Shown here in pieces: positions 54,632-64,000 of a DNA stretch of 64,000 nucleotides. Each line of letters starts with the position of its first letter. Within the stretch, counting starts at the first letter, position 1. Origin of the DNA: an uncultured Lachnospiraceae bacterium (GTDB lineage Bacteria > Bacillota > Clostridia > Lachnospirales > Lachnospiraceae); the NCBI GenBank assembly GCA_947589155.1, contig CANQBH010000003.1, positions 43,173 to 107,172 on the forward strand, read 5' to 3'. The translations under genes were made by a program, and so were the position numbers. The notes under the pieces are model-generated. The model saw only the letters and a program-made list of their open reading frames with translations. It made no database searches and had not been told where the DNA came from.

Positions 54632-54660
54632 TTGCATTGCGGCGGCTTTTTTTCTATACT
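54632..54660 (+). promoter_or_regulatory. Predicted sigma-A promoter of the pseudouridine synthase gene (TTGCAT-N17-TATACT)
   Basis: -35 at 54632-54637, -10 at 54655-54660. Confidence 0.65.
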
Positions 54661-54691
54661 AAAAAAATCAGGCGGGAAACGGAGGAACGAC

Positions 54692-55579
54692 ATGAACCGT
54701 ACCATTATCTATCAGATCAAGGAGGCGCACGGATCCGTCCGCGCCTTTTTGCAGGAAAAGCGCTATCCGCACGCGGTACTGACGCAGTTGAAACAGGCTC
54801 CGGAGCAGGTATGCAAAAATGGCGCGCCAAGCCTTCTTCGCGCGCCGCTTACGCCCGGCGACGTCCTGCGCGTCGACATTCCGGAGCGCCCTTCCCGCGA
54901 AAAGATCCTGCCCGCCGACCTGCCGCTGTCCATCCTGTATGAGGACGACGATCTGCTTGTCATCGACAAGCCCGCCGGTATGCCGGTTCATCCCTCGCAG
55001 GACCACTACACGGATACGCTTGCCAACGCCGTCCGCCATTATCTGCCCGATACCTGCGGGCCGTTCGTCTTCCGCTGTATCAACCGTCTGGACAAAAACA
55101 CCAGCGGCCTGCTTCTGGTCGCCAAAAACAGGCTCAGCGGCGCGATCCTCAGTCAGGACATAAAAAACCGCCGGATCCGCCGCAGGTATCAGGCGGTCGT
55201 TTCCGGCGTCCTTACAAAAGACGGTACGATCGACGCGCCGATCGCACGCGCGCAGGATTCTTCCATACTGCGCTGTATCGACTACGCCGGCGGGCAGCGC
55301 GCCGTCACGCACTACCGTATCCTTAAAACCTATGAAGACCGGACGCTTTTGGAACTGCAATTAGAGACGGGGCGCACTCATCAGATCCGCGTCCATATGG
55401 CGTCTATCGGCCATCCGCTGCTCGGCGACGGCCTCTATCATCCCGCCGCGGATGACGGAGCCGACGGCAGACAGGCGCTCCACGCCTGTTTCCTTTCGTT
55501 TACGCATCCTGTCACCGGCGAAGGCCTGTCGTTTTCCAGCCCTCTGCCAAAAGATATCCTGCGGCTCCTGCCGTCTTAA
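54692..55579 (+). CDS. RluA family pseudouridine synthase
   Basis: INRLDKNTSGLLLVAKN; LELQLETGRTHQIRVHMASIGHPLLGDGLY; RBS GGAGG. Confidence 0.95.
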   Translation: MNRTIIYQIKEAHGSVRAFLQEKRYPHAVLTQLKQAPEQVCKNGAPSLLRAPLTPGDVLRVDIPERPSREKILPADLPLSILYEDDDLLVIDKPAGMPVHPSQDHYTDTLANAVRHYLPDTCGPFVFRCINRLDKNTSGLLLVAKNRLSGAILSQDIKNRRIRRRYQAVVSGVLTKDGTIDAPIARAQDSSILRCIDYAGGQRAVTHYRILKTYEDRTLLELQLETGRTHQIRVHMASIGHPLLGDGLYHPAADDGADGRQALHACFLSFTHPVTGEGLSFSSPLPKDILRLLPS

Positions 55580-56577
55580 AGGCTTTCCGTCAGTCCGATC
55601 TTTTTTTGTACTTTGCGCAGCGTCTTCTGCGCGGCGTGCGCCGCTTTCGCGTCGTTTTCCCGAATACACTGCGCGAGATATTCTTTGTCTTTGAGCAGGT
55701 CTTCATAGCGCTTCTGCAGCGGGGTCAGTTCGTCCGCCACCGTCTCTCCGACCGCCATCTTGAACTCGCCGTACCCCCTGCCGTCAAATTCCGCCTCGAT
55801 CTCTTTGGCGGTCTTTCCGGTAATGCTTCCGTAAATGTCCATCAGATTGCTGATTCCCGGTTTGTCCTCGCCGTAGCGCACGACGGTATCCGAATCCGTC
55901 ACGGCGCGCTTGCACTTGCGGATGATCGTATCCCTGTCGTCCAAAAGATAGATCGTGGCGTTGACGTTTTCGTCGGATTTTGACATCTTTTTCTGCGGAT
56001 CCTGAAGGCTCATGATCTTTGCGCCCGCCTTGCCAAGATACGGCTCCGGTATCGTAAAGACCTCGCCGTAGAGGTTGTTGAAACGCTGCGCGATATCGCG
56101 GCAGATCTCAAGATGCTGTTTCTGATCCGCGCCGACCGGCACCATGTCCGCCTGATAAAGCAGGATATCCGCCGCCATCAGCACCGGATAGGTGTAAAGG
56201 CCCGCGTTGACGTTGTCCTCGTGTCTCGCCGCCTTGTCCTTAAACTGCGTCATGCGGTTCAACTCGCCCATATAGGTAAAGCAGTTTAAAATCCAGCAGA
56301 GCTGCGCGTGCGCCGGCACATGGGACTGATAATAGATGCAGTTTTTTTGGGGATCAAGGCCCGCCGCCACATACAGGGCGTAAAGGTTCTTTGCCGTCTT
56401 GCGGAACTGCGCCGGTTCCTGACGCACGGTCAGGGAATGCAGATCCATGACGCCGTAGAAACACTCGTATTCCTCGCACAGATCCACCCAGTTTTTGAGC
56501 GCGCCCAGATAATTGCCGATCGTCAGCGTCCCCGTCGCCTGCATACCGCTGTATAAGATCTTTTTTTCTTTTTCCAT
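55576..56577 (-). CDS. trpS: Tryptophan--tRNA ligase
   Basis: ILYSGMQATGTLTIGNYLGALKNW; KKMSKSDENVNATIYLLDD. Confidence 0.97.
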   Translation of the reverse strand: MEKEKKILYSGMQATGTLTIGNYLGALKNWVDLCEEYECFYGVMDLHSLTVRQEPAQFRKTAKNLYALYVAAGLDPQKNCIYYQSHVPAHAQLCWILNCFTYMGELNRMTQFKDKAARHEDNVNAGLYTYPVLMAADILLYQADMVPVGADQKQHLEICRDIAQRFNNLYGEVFTIPEPYLGKAGAKIMSLQDPQKKMSKSDENVNATIYLLDDRDTIIRKCKRAVTDSDTVVRYGEDKPGISNLMDIYGSITGKTAKEIEAEFDGRGYGEFKMAVGETVADELTPLQKRYEDLLKDKEYLAQCIRENDAKAAHAAQKTLRKVQKKIGLTESL

Positions 56578-56579
56578 GA

Positions 56580-57119
56580 CTATCCTCTTTTCCCTAAGAT
56601 TTGTGTCCGAATATAGGCGAACGTCTTTTCTTCGCCCTCGTCAGCCAGATGCCGCAGCAGATCCTCCAGAAGCGCCTGCGTTTCCGGATGGATGATATAT
56701 TTGTGGCAGCCCTTTTCATAATACGTCAGGGCGCTCCGGTCGTTGTACTTTTCTTTCATATATGTCTTGCTTGCCGCGATACGGTCCATGAACATCTCCA
56801 CCACATATTTGACCGGCATCTTCATCCCCGTCATGCCCGCGTCGGACGGATCCAGCCCGTAGTCGATCCAATATTCAAAGTGGTGCTTGTTCCTGCCCTT
56901 GTGGTGCAGCCACGCCATGGAAACGCCGGTCGCTTCGCGCTCCGCGTTGTTCGGGCTCCGGTCGCCCTGATAATAGCGGCAGCCGACCAGAAATTCCACC
57001 GGCGCGTACTTGGAGAGGTCGTGCAGAAGCCCCTGCCGGTACAGCCCGACTTTGAAGCAGTATTTTCTCACCAGATGCCTGTGGTGCGTGATCGTCTTAA
57101 AATGCTCCCATGCTTTCAT
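56580..57119 (-). CDS. DUF5662-like protein
   Basis: AWEHFKTITHHRHLVRKYCFKVGLYRQGLLHDLSKYAPVEFLVGCRYYQGDRSPNNAEREATGVSMAWLHHKGRNKHHFEYW His-rich motifs. Confidence 0.8.
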   Translation of the reverse strand: MKAWEHFKTITHHRHLVRKYCFKVGLYRQGLLHDLSKYAPVEFLVGCRYYQGDRSPNNAEREATGVSMAWLHHKGRNKHHFEYWIDYGLDPSDAGMTGMKMPVKYVVEMFMDRIAASKTYMKEKYNDRSALTYYEKGCHKYIIHPETQALLEDLLRHLADEGEEKTFAYIRTQILGKRG

Positions 57120-57131
57120 GTCTGTTCTCCG

Positions 57132-58970
57132 TTACGATATATAGACGGAAACGGAACTTCCCGGGACCCGCACACGCTGCTGATCTTCCAGTTCGCGGGG
57201 CCGGAAAGAAAAACTCTCCTCCGTGGCCGTATTCATGACAAACTGCCATCGCCTGTGTCCGGAGACCGCCGGAAGCGCCAGTTCCACGTCCTGATAATGA
57301 AAATTATACGCGATATAGACGTTCTCCGCCTTATGTTCGCCCGTCTTTTTTGCATAATCGCCCGCATAGAGGATCCCGACCGCTTTCTGTTCCTCGCCGA
57401 TCCCCATCAGCCACGGCTCCGAACCGTGATAGGAAATGTCCGGTATGCCGATATGCTTATAATCCGTCATGCGCACCGCCTGATCCATGGCTAAAACCGG
57501 ATGCGCCCGCCGGAACGCGATAAGGTTTTTGACAAATTCGCGCAGCGCGACTTTGTTTTTTAAGTGCCTGCCGTAAGACACCCAGCCCGTCGCGTTGTCC
57601 TGACAGTACGGGTTGTTGTTTCCGCCCTGCGAATTGAGGACTTCGTCGCCGCCCCGCAGCAAAGGGACGGCCTGCGCAAAGAAGACGCAGCAGAGGCCGT
57701 TGCGGATCTGCTGAAGCCGCATCTGACTGGTCTGCCGGTTCTTGGTCGGCCCCTCGACGCCGTAGTTATAACTGTAATTGACGTTCTTACCGTCTTTATT
57801 GTCCTCGCCGTTGGCCTCGTTGTGCTTTTCCCCGTAACTGTAAGAGTCAAGCAGCGTAAACCCGTCGGTATTCGCGATATAATTGACAAAACCGAAATGA
57901 TCGTTCTGCCTGCGCAGGTAGTTGGTAAACTGCACCATGGAGCCCTGCATATGGTTCTGTATCTGACGGGTGACGTGCATGAAATAGTCATTATATAGGA
58001 AGAGATGCTTGCGCTCCTTTTCCCGTTCAAGGATCTCCTGCGGGATGTTTTCGTAGAAGATCTTGCAGTCCGAAAGCCCTCTGTGAGCGGCAATGCGGCC
58101 GATCGGCGCGTTGCAGCCGACGATATGGAAACCGTCCACGCGGTAGTCCCTGCGCCACCGCCACAGCACGTCCGTCATATAATCGTCCGAAAGCCCTTCG
58201 GCAAAGGAGATCTCCATCACGATCTCCATACCCATGCCGTGGATCCCGTCGATCATCTCCCGGCAGTGCGCCGTAACGTCGCGCCCGCCGAAATAACTGG
58301 CCTTCGGCGCGAGATAAAAGGCGTCGCCGTAGCCCCAGTAGTTGATCTTGTCAAGAGGAAAGATCTCCTCGGTGATCTTTCCGCGGGCCGAAACGACCTG
58401 ACGCTTTTCGTAGCGCACCTCCTCAAAGTCATAGATCGGCTGAAACTCGATCGCGGTCACGCCGAGTTCTTTGAGAGAGGCGAGTTTTTCCAAAATGCCT
58501 TTGTAGTTGCCGCGCTTGCCGGAAGGCAGCCCGTGGTGCATGGAAAACCCGCGCATATGCAGTTTGTAGAGGAGAAGTTCCTGCGGCAGGAGGCGCGGCT
58601 GCGGATGCTGCCATTCGTAAGGCTTCTGCCAGATCCCGCCGTAGACGCGGTAGCCTTCTTCCAAGCGGCTTTCATCCGCCCATCTGCTGCGGCCGTGGAT
58701 CCATGAAGCGTAAGGATCCGTAAAGGTCTTGCCGTTTTCTTCGTACAGATAGACGAAGCGCTGCCAGTTTTTCCCGATCAGGACGACGGAGTACATATCG
58801 CCGATCGCATATTCCGGCGGCATCTCGATCCTCTCCGCAAGCCGCCCGTCGGAAATGTGGTACAAAAGGATGGCGCACGCGCCCCCTTCCCGCGCAGAAA
58901 AGGTAAACATCATGCCGTCCTCGGTCGGTTTGGTTCCGTATTCGCTAAAATCGCCTGCTCGCGTCTTCAT
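57132..58970 (-). CDS. GH13 / GlgX (glycogen debranching, isoamylase-type) homologue with degenerate catalytic motifs
   Basis: CBM48-like N-terminus, YKLHMRGFSMHHG, NYWGYGDAFYLAPKASY, NTDGFTLLDSYSYGEKHNEANGEDNKDG, QAVPLLRGGDEVLNSQGGNNNPYCQDN; but DGFHIV and VMEISFAEG at catalytic positions. Confidence 0.85.
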   Translation of the reverse strand: MKTRAGDFSEYGTKPTEDGMMFTFSAREGGACAILLYHISDGRLAERIEMPPEYAIGDMYSVVLIGKNWQRFVYLYEENGKTFTDPYASWIHGRSRWADESRLEEGYRVYGGIWQKPYEWQHPQPRLLPQELLLYKLHMRGFSMHHGLPSGKRGNYKGILEKLASLKELGVTAIEFQPIYDFEEVRYEKRQVVSARGKITEEIFPLDKINYWGYGDAFYLAPKASYFGGRDVTAHCREMIDGIHGMGMEIVMEISFAEGLSDDYMTDVLWRWRRDYRVDGFHIVGCNAPIGRIAAHRGLSDCKIFYENIPQEILEREKERKHLFLYNDYFMHVTRQIQNHMQGSMVQFTNYLRRQNDHFGFVNYIANTDGFTLLDSYSYGEKHNEANGEDNKDGKNVNYSYNYGVEGPTKNRQTSQMRLQQIRNGLCCVFFAQAVPLLRGGDEVLNSQGGNNNPYCQDNATGWVSYGRHLKNKVALREFVKNLIAFRRAHPVLAMDQAVRMTDYKHIGIPDISYHGSEPWLMGIGEEQKAVGILYAGDYAKKTGEHKAENVYIAYNFHYQDVELALPAVSGHRRWQFVMNTATEESFSFRPRELEDQQRVRVPGSSVSVYIS

Positions 58971-59013
58971 CTCTGTCTCCGTTCCCATTGGTCTTAAAAA
59001 GCAATATAAAACT

Positions 59014-59042
59014 ATTATAGCCGAAATGTTGCAATTTTCCAA
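59014..59042 (-). promoter_or_regulatory. Predicted promoter of the GH13-like gene (TTGGAA-N17-TATAAT)
   Basis: -35 at 59037-59042, -10 at 59014-59019 on minus strand. Confidence 0.6.
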
Positions 59043-59057
59043 ATGCTTTCGTATAAT
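59029..59057 (+). promoter_or_regulatory. Predicted promoter of the DUF1292 gene (TTGCAA-N17-TATAAT)
   Basis: -35 at 59029-59034, -10 at 59052-59057. Confidence 0.7.
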
Positions 59058-59109
59058 CTTCGTATAAAATTTTCAATGGGTTCTGCGCAGCAGCGGAAAG
59101 GAGACGCAT

Positions 59110-59427
59110 ATGGCGGAAGATGAGGTTTTTCCGGTAGATGAAAACGACGACGACGTGGTGGTGACGATCCAGATGGAAGACGGCGGCGAAGTCACCTGCG
59201 AGATCTTAACGATCTTCGACGTGAGGGGACGGGATTATATCGCCCTGCTCCCACAGCAGGAAGACGGGCGCGACGCCGACGACGGCACGGTCTATCTCTA
59301 CCGCTATCAGGAAGATGAAAGCGGCACGCCTTCTTTGGAAAATATCATAAACGACGAAGAATACGAAGCCGTGGAAGAACGCTTCGACGAACTTCTGGAC
59401 GAAGCGGCTTTTGACGAGATGGATTAA
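59110..59427 (+). CDS. DUF1292 domain-containing protein
   Basis: Acidic 105-aa protein: GEVTCEILTIFDVRGRDYIALLPQQED...VYLYRYQEDESGTPSLENIINDEEYEAVEERFDELLDE. Confidence 0.9.
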   Translation: MAEDEVFPVDENDDDVVVTIQMEDGGEVTCEILTIFDVRGRDYIALLPQQEDGRDADDGTVYLYRYQEDESGTPSLENIINDEEYEAVEERFDELLDEAAFDEMD

Positions 59428-61244
59428 GTCGTTTGTTCTTTGGCCTTTCGCATTTCCGCAAGAAAACGCGAGGGGCCGCTTTTTTTGTCCCCTCCCCCGC
59501 CGCAAAAGAACAGGCAGACGCCCTCTTTCGCGCGGGTCAGACCGACATAGAACAGCCGCCGCTCTTCTTCGATCTGTTCTTTCGTGACGGCTTTTTCCGA
59601 AGGCAGGCTCCCTTCGTTGCAGTCGAGGATCAGGACCCTCTCAAACTCCAGACCTTTCGCGCCGTGCAGCGTCAGAAAGGAGATCCCGCCGTCGTTTTCC
59701 GCGGCGGCGTTCTTTTTATGCCGCTCCCAGAAATCGCGCCCTTCCTGCCAGCGTTCCAAAAGGCAGCGGACGGACGGCGCTCCGGCGGCGAGCGTTTCCA
59801 TCATCTCAAGCGCCGGCTGCCATCTCTCCTCCTCCCGCTCCTGCCGCAGATACCCTTCATAGCCGATCTTTTTTCGGATATACAAAAGCGCCGCCGTGCC
59901 GGAGAGCGTGGAGAGGAATCGCAGATCGCGCTCGAATGTTTCGATCCGGCGGCGGATATCCGGTTGCGACGCATAATACAGACGCCACCGCTCAAACGTC
60001 AGCGGCCCGCTTTCTATGCTCGCGCGCGAAACGCCCCGCCACGGCCTGTTCATGACGCGAAGCATATCGCCCCGCTGCAGGCCGCCGGAAGCCAGACGCA
60101 GATAGGCGACGATATCCCTTGCCGCCTCCTGTTCATACGGATTGGCCGCCGCGCCGCGGAAACAAAAGCGGATCCCCCTCCCGCGGCACCGCTCCGCCAG
60201 CGCAAAGGCGCTGCGACGGTTCCGGTATAGGACGGCGATCTTTTCCGCACCGACCTCGCGCTGCCACTTCTCCAGCAGTTCGGCCGCGCGCAGGCTCTCG
60301 TCCGTCTCGTCTTTGGTCTCCTCATATAAGATCCAGCCGCGCCTTTTTGCCGCGGCCCTTGTCTCCTTTGGCAGCCGCGCCGTATTGTGTCCGATCAGCG
60401 TCTGCGCGGCGTCAACGATCGCGGAAGCGCACCGGAAATTTTCCCGCAGTACGATCCGCCGCCCGTTCGGATAGGCCGACGGAAAATGCAGAAGCACTTC
60501 CGGCGCCGCGCCGCGGAACCCGTAGATCGACTGGTCGTCGTCGCCCACCAGAAAAAGATTGTTCTGCGGCAGCGCCAGCAGGCGGACGATCTCAAACTGC
60601 AGCGCGTTGATATCCTGCGCCTCGTCGACGAGAAGGAACGCAAACCTTTCCTGCCACCGCCGCAGGGCGGCAGGACTGCGCAGGAACAGTTCTCTGGTCT
60701 GCACCAGAAGATCGTCGAGATCCCAAAGACCGCAGGAACGCTTGCGCGCCTCGTACGCTTCAAGGAACCGCGCCCGGACGTCTTCTTCCACAAGCGTCGA
60801 CGGATAACTATGCGGCGGGCAGAGGGTGTTTTTGATATAACTGCCTTCCTCAGCAAGCGCCAGAGCCGTCCGGCCGGCGTCTCCCTCAAGGCCGCAAAGC
60901 CCCGCCGCCTCCACAAGCAGGCTCTCCTTCTGCTTTGCGTTCATCAGCTGCGGGCAGGATCGTCCGTATTCCCTGCGCAGGATCCCAAAGAAAACCGAAT
61001 GGAACGTTCCGAACGCCACCGGCAGTCCTCGGCCAATCAGCGCTTCAAAACGTTCCTTCATCTCTTTTGCCGCAGCGCGGCTGTACGTCAGGACAAGAAT
61101 ATTCTCCGGACGCACGCCTTCTTCGGAAATAAGATGAGCGAGCCTTTCGGTCAGTACCTTAGTCTTGCCGCTGCCCGGCCCCGCCAGACAAAGGCAGGGA
61201 CCGAGGACATGGCCGACGGCCTCTTGCTGTTTTTCACTTAACAT
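59424..61244 (-). CDS. UvrD/Rep/PcrA-type ATP-dependent DNA helicase
   Basis: LCLAGPGSGKTKVLTERLAHLI; LLVDEAQDINALQFEIVRLLA; VGDDDQSIYGFRGA; LTLHGAKGLEFERVLI. Confidence 0.96.
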   Translation of the reverse strand: MLSEKQQEAVGHVLGPCLCLAGPGSGKTKVLTERLAHLISEEGVRPENILVLTYSRAAAKEMKERFEALIGRGLPVAFGTFHSVFFGILRREYGRSCPQLMNAKQKESLLVEAAGLCGLEGDAGRTALALAEEGSYIKNTLCPPHSYPSTLVEEDVRARFLEAYEARKRSCGLWDLDDLLVQTRELFLRSPAALRRWQERFAFLLVDEAQDINALQFEIVRLLALPQNNLFLVGDDDQSIYGFRGAAPEVLLHFPSAYPNGRRIVLRENFRCASAIVDAAQTLIGHNTARLPKETRAAAKRRGWILYEETKDETDESLRAAELLEKWQREVGAEKIAVLYRNRRSAFALAERCRGRGIRFCFRGAAANPYEQEAARDIVAYLRLASGGLQRGDMLRVMNRPWRGVSRASIESGPLTFERWRLYYASQPDIRRRIETFERDLRFLSTLSGTAALLYIRKKIGYEGYLRQEREEERWQPALEMMETLAAGAPSVRCLLERWQEGRDFWERHKKNAAAENDGGISFLTLHGAKGLEFERVLILDCNEGSLPSEKAVTKEQIEEERRLFYVGLTRAKEGVCLFFCGGGGDKKSGPSRFLAEMRKAKEQTT

Positions 61245-61286
61245 AGCGCTCCGTTCTACTCTTCTTATTTCTTTCGGTCCGCGATA

Positions 61287-62744
61287 TCAGCAATGCGATC
61301 TTAATTTTTCAATGGCGGCTTCGATCCGCGCAAGGCTCTCCTCTTTGCCGAGCACTTCCATGAGTTCCGTTGCCCCGCCCGGCGTCATCGCCTTTCCGGA
61401 CAGCGCCGTGCGGCACGGCCACAGGACATAACCGTTTTTATAGCCCTTTTCCTGCGCAAACGACGTAAGCGCCGCATACAAAACGTCGTTGCTGTAATCC
61501 CTGATCCCTTCCAAGACCGGAAGGAGTTCTTCCAAGACCTGTAACGAAGACTCCGGCGTCGTTTTCATTTTTTTGTGCGCATACAGCGAAACGTCGTAGT
61601 CCGGCACTTTTTCAAAGAAGTCGATCTGCTCCGCGATATCCGGCAGCACCTCGATCCTCGTCTTTACCATGGACGCGATCTTGCGCAGATCGCAATCGCG
61701 CGTCAGCGTCTTTTTTATCTCGGCTTCTGCCATCGCAAAAAACGCGTCGTCGTCCATCGCCTTGAGATATTCGCCGTTCATCCAGCGCAGTTTAACGATA
61801 TCAAAAACCGCCGGAGACTTGCTGATATGGCGGTAGTCGAAGACCTCCGTCAACTCTTTCAGCGAACGGATCTCGCGGTTGTCCTCCGGACTCCATCCGA
61901 GCAGCGCGACGAAATTGACGATGGCCTCGGTCAAAAATCCCTGCTCCAGCAGGTCTTCGTAGGAAGAATGTCCGCTCCTCTTGCTGAGTTTCTGATGGTC
62001 TTCGTTGGTGATCAGCGGACAGTGGACGTACACCGGCACTTCCCAGCCGAACGCCTCGTAAAGGCGGTTGTATTTCGGGGAGGAAGACAGATATTCGTTT
62101 CCGCGTACCACATGGGTGATCCCCATCAGATGATCATCCACCACATTGGCGAAATTGTAGGTGGGATACCCGTCGGACTTGATCAGGATCATGTCGTCCA
62201 GTTCGCTGTTGTCTACGGTGATATCGCCGTAGATCTCGTCGCAGAACGTCGTCGTTCCCTCGCGCGGATTGTTCTGCCGTATCACATACGGCTTGCCCGC
62301 CGCAAGATTTGCCTCAACTTCTTCTTTTGATAAGGAAAGGCAGTGTTTGTCATAGACGGAGATCTCCTTGCCCGCAACCTCCTGCCGCAGGGAATCCAGC
62401 CTCTCCTGATCGCAGAAGCAGTAATAGGCTTCCCCTTTTTCGATCAACTGCTTCGCATAGTCCAGATAAATGCCCTGCGCCTGCCGCTCGCTCTGTATAT
62501 ACGGGCCAAAGTTTCCGCCCTTGTCCGGGCCCTCGTCATGGAGCAGTCCCGTACCCGCCAGCGTGCGGTAGATGATATCCACCGCGCCTTCCATATAGCG
62601 TTCCTGATCCGTATCCTCGATACGGAGGATGAAGTCGCCTCCCGCGTGCTTTGCGATCAGATAGGCGTACAATGCCGTCCGTAAATTTCCCACATGCATC
62701 CGTCCCGTAGGGCTGGGCGCAAATCTTGTCCTGACTCTTTTCAT
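61287..62744 (-). CDS. gltX: Glutamate--tRNA ligase
   Basis: [46 protein letters not shown]. Confidence 0.97.
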   Translation of the reverse strand: MKRVRTRFAPSPTGRMHVGNLRTALYAYLIAKHAGGDFILRIEDTDQERYMEGAVDIIYRTLAGTGLLHDEGPDKGGNFGPYIQSERQAQGIYLDYAKQLIEKGEAYYCFCDQERLDSLRQEVAGKEISVYDKHCLSLSKEEVEANLAAGKPYVIRQNNPREGTTTFCDEIYGDITVDNSELDDMILIKSDGYPTYNFANVVDDHLMGITHVVRGNEYLSSSPKYNRLYEAFGWEVPVYVHCPLITNEDHQKLSKRSGHSSYEDLLEQGFLTEAIVNFVALLGWSPEDNREIRSLKELTEVFDYRHISKSPAVFDIVKLRWMNGEYLKAMDDDAFFAMAEAEIKKTLTRDCDLRKIASMVKTRIEVLPDIAEQIDFFEKVPDYDVSLYAHKKMKTTPESSLQVLEELLPVLEGIRDYSNDVLYAALTSFAQEKGYKNGYVLWPCRTALSGKAMTPGGATELMEVLGKEESLARIEAAIEKLRSHC

Positions 62745-62788
62745 GTTTCTCTCCATTCCGCCGCCGTTTCTGCGGCCGCCTTTGCCCA

Positions 62789-63847
62789 TTATAACACAAG
62801 GCCGTCGATCATCTCAAACAATTTGCGGATATTTTCTTCTTTTGTCGCCCAACTGGTACAGAAGCGCACCGCCGTGCGTCTTTCGTCGACCTTTTCCCAA
62901 AAACTGAACGCGGCCTTTTCCTGCAGCGCTTCCATAAACGCCCGCTCCAAGACCAAAAACTGCTGATTTGTCGGCGAGTCAAGGAAAAATTCCATCCCGC
63001 GTTTTGCAAAACCCTCTTTTAAGAGCCGCGCCATGTCGATCGCGTGGCGGCCGCATTGCAGATACAGCCCGTCGGTAAAGAGCGTATCAAACTGGATCCC
63101 CAGCAGCCTGCCTTTCGCCAGAAGCGCGCCGTGCCGCTTGACCGTCGTCAAAAAATGCGGCGGCGTTTTCTTTGTAAAGACCACGGCTTCTCCAAACAGC
63201 GCGCCGACTTTGGTGCCGCCGATGGAAAACGCGTCCGTATACTTTGCCAGAAACGGCAGGTCGATATCGCTCTGCGGACAGGCGAGGGCATAGCCCAGAC
63301 GCGCGCCGTCCACATACAGCGGTATTTCATAAGTCCGGCAGATCTCATAGAGTTCCTTCATCTCCTCCGCCGTATAGAGCGTTCCGTACTCGGTCGGGTG
63401 GGACAGATAGACCATGCCCGGCCACACCATATGCTCGCGGTTTTCGTCCGCAAAATGCTCCCGCAGATACGCGAGGAGCACGTCGGGCAGGAGTTTGCCC
63501 TGCGATGCGGGCAGCGTAAGCACCTTGTGTCCGAACGCCTCCACCGCTCCGGCTTCATGCACCGCGATATGGCCCGTTGTGGCGCAGACGACGCCCTCAT
63601 ACCCCTGAAGCAGGCTGTCGATCACGGTCGCGTTTGCCTGCGTGCCGCCCACCAAAAGCCATACCCCGTTTGCGTCGCACCCGCAGGCTTTTGCGATCTT
63701 TTGCCGCGCGGAAGCGGTATAGGGATCCGAACCGTAGCCCATCGTCTGTTCCATATTGGTCGCCGCCAGCGCCTCAAGGATCGCCGGATGCGCGCCTTCG
63801 CAATAGTCGTTTTCAAAATTCAGTTTTTCCTGCATTTCTCTCCTCAT
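62789..63847 (-). CDS. Low-specificity threonine aldolase / beta-eliminating lyase (PLP)
   Basis: [17 protein letters not shown]...; [48 protein letters not shown] (PLP lysine). Confidence 0.92.
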   Translation of the reverse strand: MRREMQEKLNFENDYCEGAHPAILEALAATNMEQTMGYGSDPYTASARQKIAKACGCDANGVWLLVGGTQANATVIDSLLQGYEGVVCATTGHIAVHEAGAVEAFGHKVLTLPASQGKLLPDVLLAYLREHFADENREHMVWPGMVYLSHPTEYGTLYTAEEMKELYEICRTYEIPLYVDGARLGYALACPQSDIDLPFLAKYTDAFSIGGTKVGALFGEAVVFTKKTPPHFLTTVKRHGALLAKGRLLGIQFDTLFTDGLYLQCGRHAIDMARLLKEGFAKRGMEFFLDSPTNQQFLVLERAFMEALQEKAAFSFWEKVDERRTAVRFCTSWATKEENIRKLFEMIDGLVL

Positions 63848-64000
63848 TTCCTGACAATGTTCTTTCCGCTCTATTTTATCATTTGTGCGGACAGGATACA
63901 ATAACGTCGCCAATACGCGCATCTTTACCAAAATTGAAATTTTAAATTCCACTCTCAAATCCTCTGGTGGAATTTACTTCTGCATGAGTAGTGTTTACCT

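Noticed and set aside
56577-56700. T-box riboswitch upstream of trpS
   Set aside because: trpS is separated from the upstream DUF5662-like gene by only a few bases, so there is no room for a T-box leader.
1-64000. CRISPR arrays, prophage, IS elements, tRNA or rRNA genes
   Set aside because: No regularly spaced direct repeats of suitable size, transposase, integrase or phage-like ORFs, and no recognisable tRNA/rRNA sequence were seen; the only tandem repeats are inside coding linkers.

Overview
The window reads as a chromosomal segment from a motile, spore-forming Clostridia, probably Lachnospiraceae-like (a family-level inference from protein style and gene order, not a database match). Almost everything lies on the minus strand. 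From right to left it contains: a threonine aldolase-like gene, gltX, a UvrD-type helicase, a DUF1292 gene (+), a GH13/GlgX-like protein, a DUF5662-like gene, trpS, an RluA-type pseudouridine synthase (+), sigK, comM (yifB), dprA, topA and codY. Next comes a near-continuous fla/che supercluster: flgB-flgC-fliE-F-G-H-I-J-motE-like-fliK-flgD-flagellar operon protein-flgE // motA-motB-fliL-M-Y-cheY-fliO-P-Q-R-flhB-A-F-G-ycgR-cheB-A-W-C-D-fliA-fapA-like-swrB-like. It runs into the housekeeping block rpsB-tsf-(insert)-pyrH-frr-uppS-cdsA-dxr-rseP-ispG-polC (partial). No mobile elements, CRISPR arrays, rRNAs or tRNAs were recognised. The observations most worth a second look are: (1) a GlgX-like GH13 protein whose catalytic motifs are degenerate (candidate pseudoenzyme); (2) a structured rpsB leader with an apparent SD / anti-SD switch; (3) a shared TTGTGTTTTTTTGNCG-like motif in three motility or c-di-GMP-associated intergenic regions, including an inverted-repeat cluster at the flgB promoter; (4) a sigK with a TTG start and an in-frame stop directly upstream, leaving no room for a pro-sequence; (5) a CheB whose receiver acidic pair reads D-Y instead of D-D; (6) a soluble LacI-type sensor fused to GGDEF without HTH, TM or I-site, inserted with a bactofilin and a polysaccharide deacetylase between tsf and pyrH.
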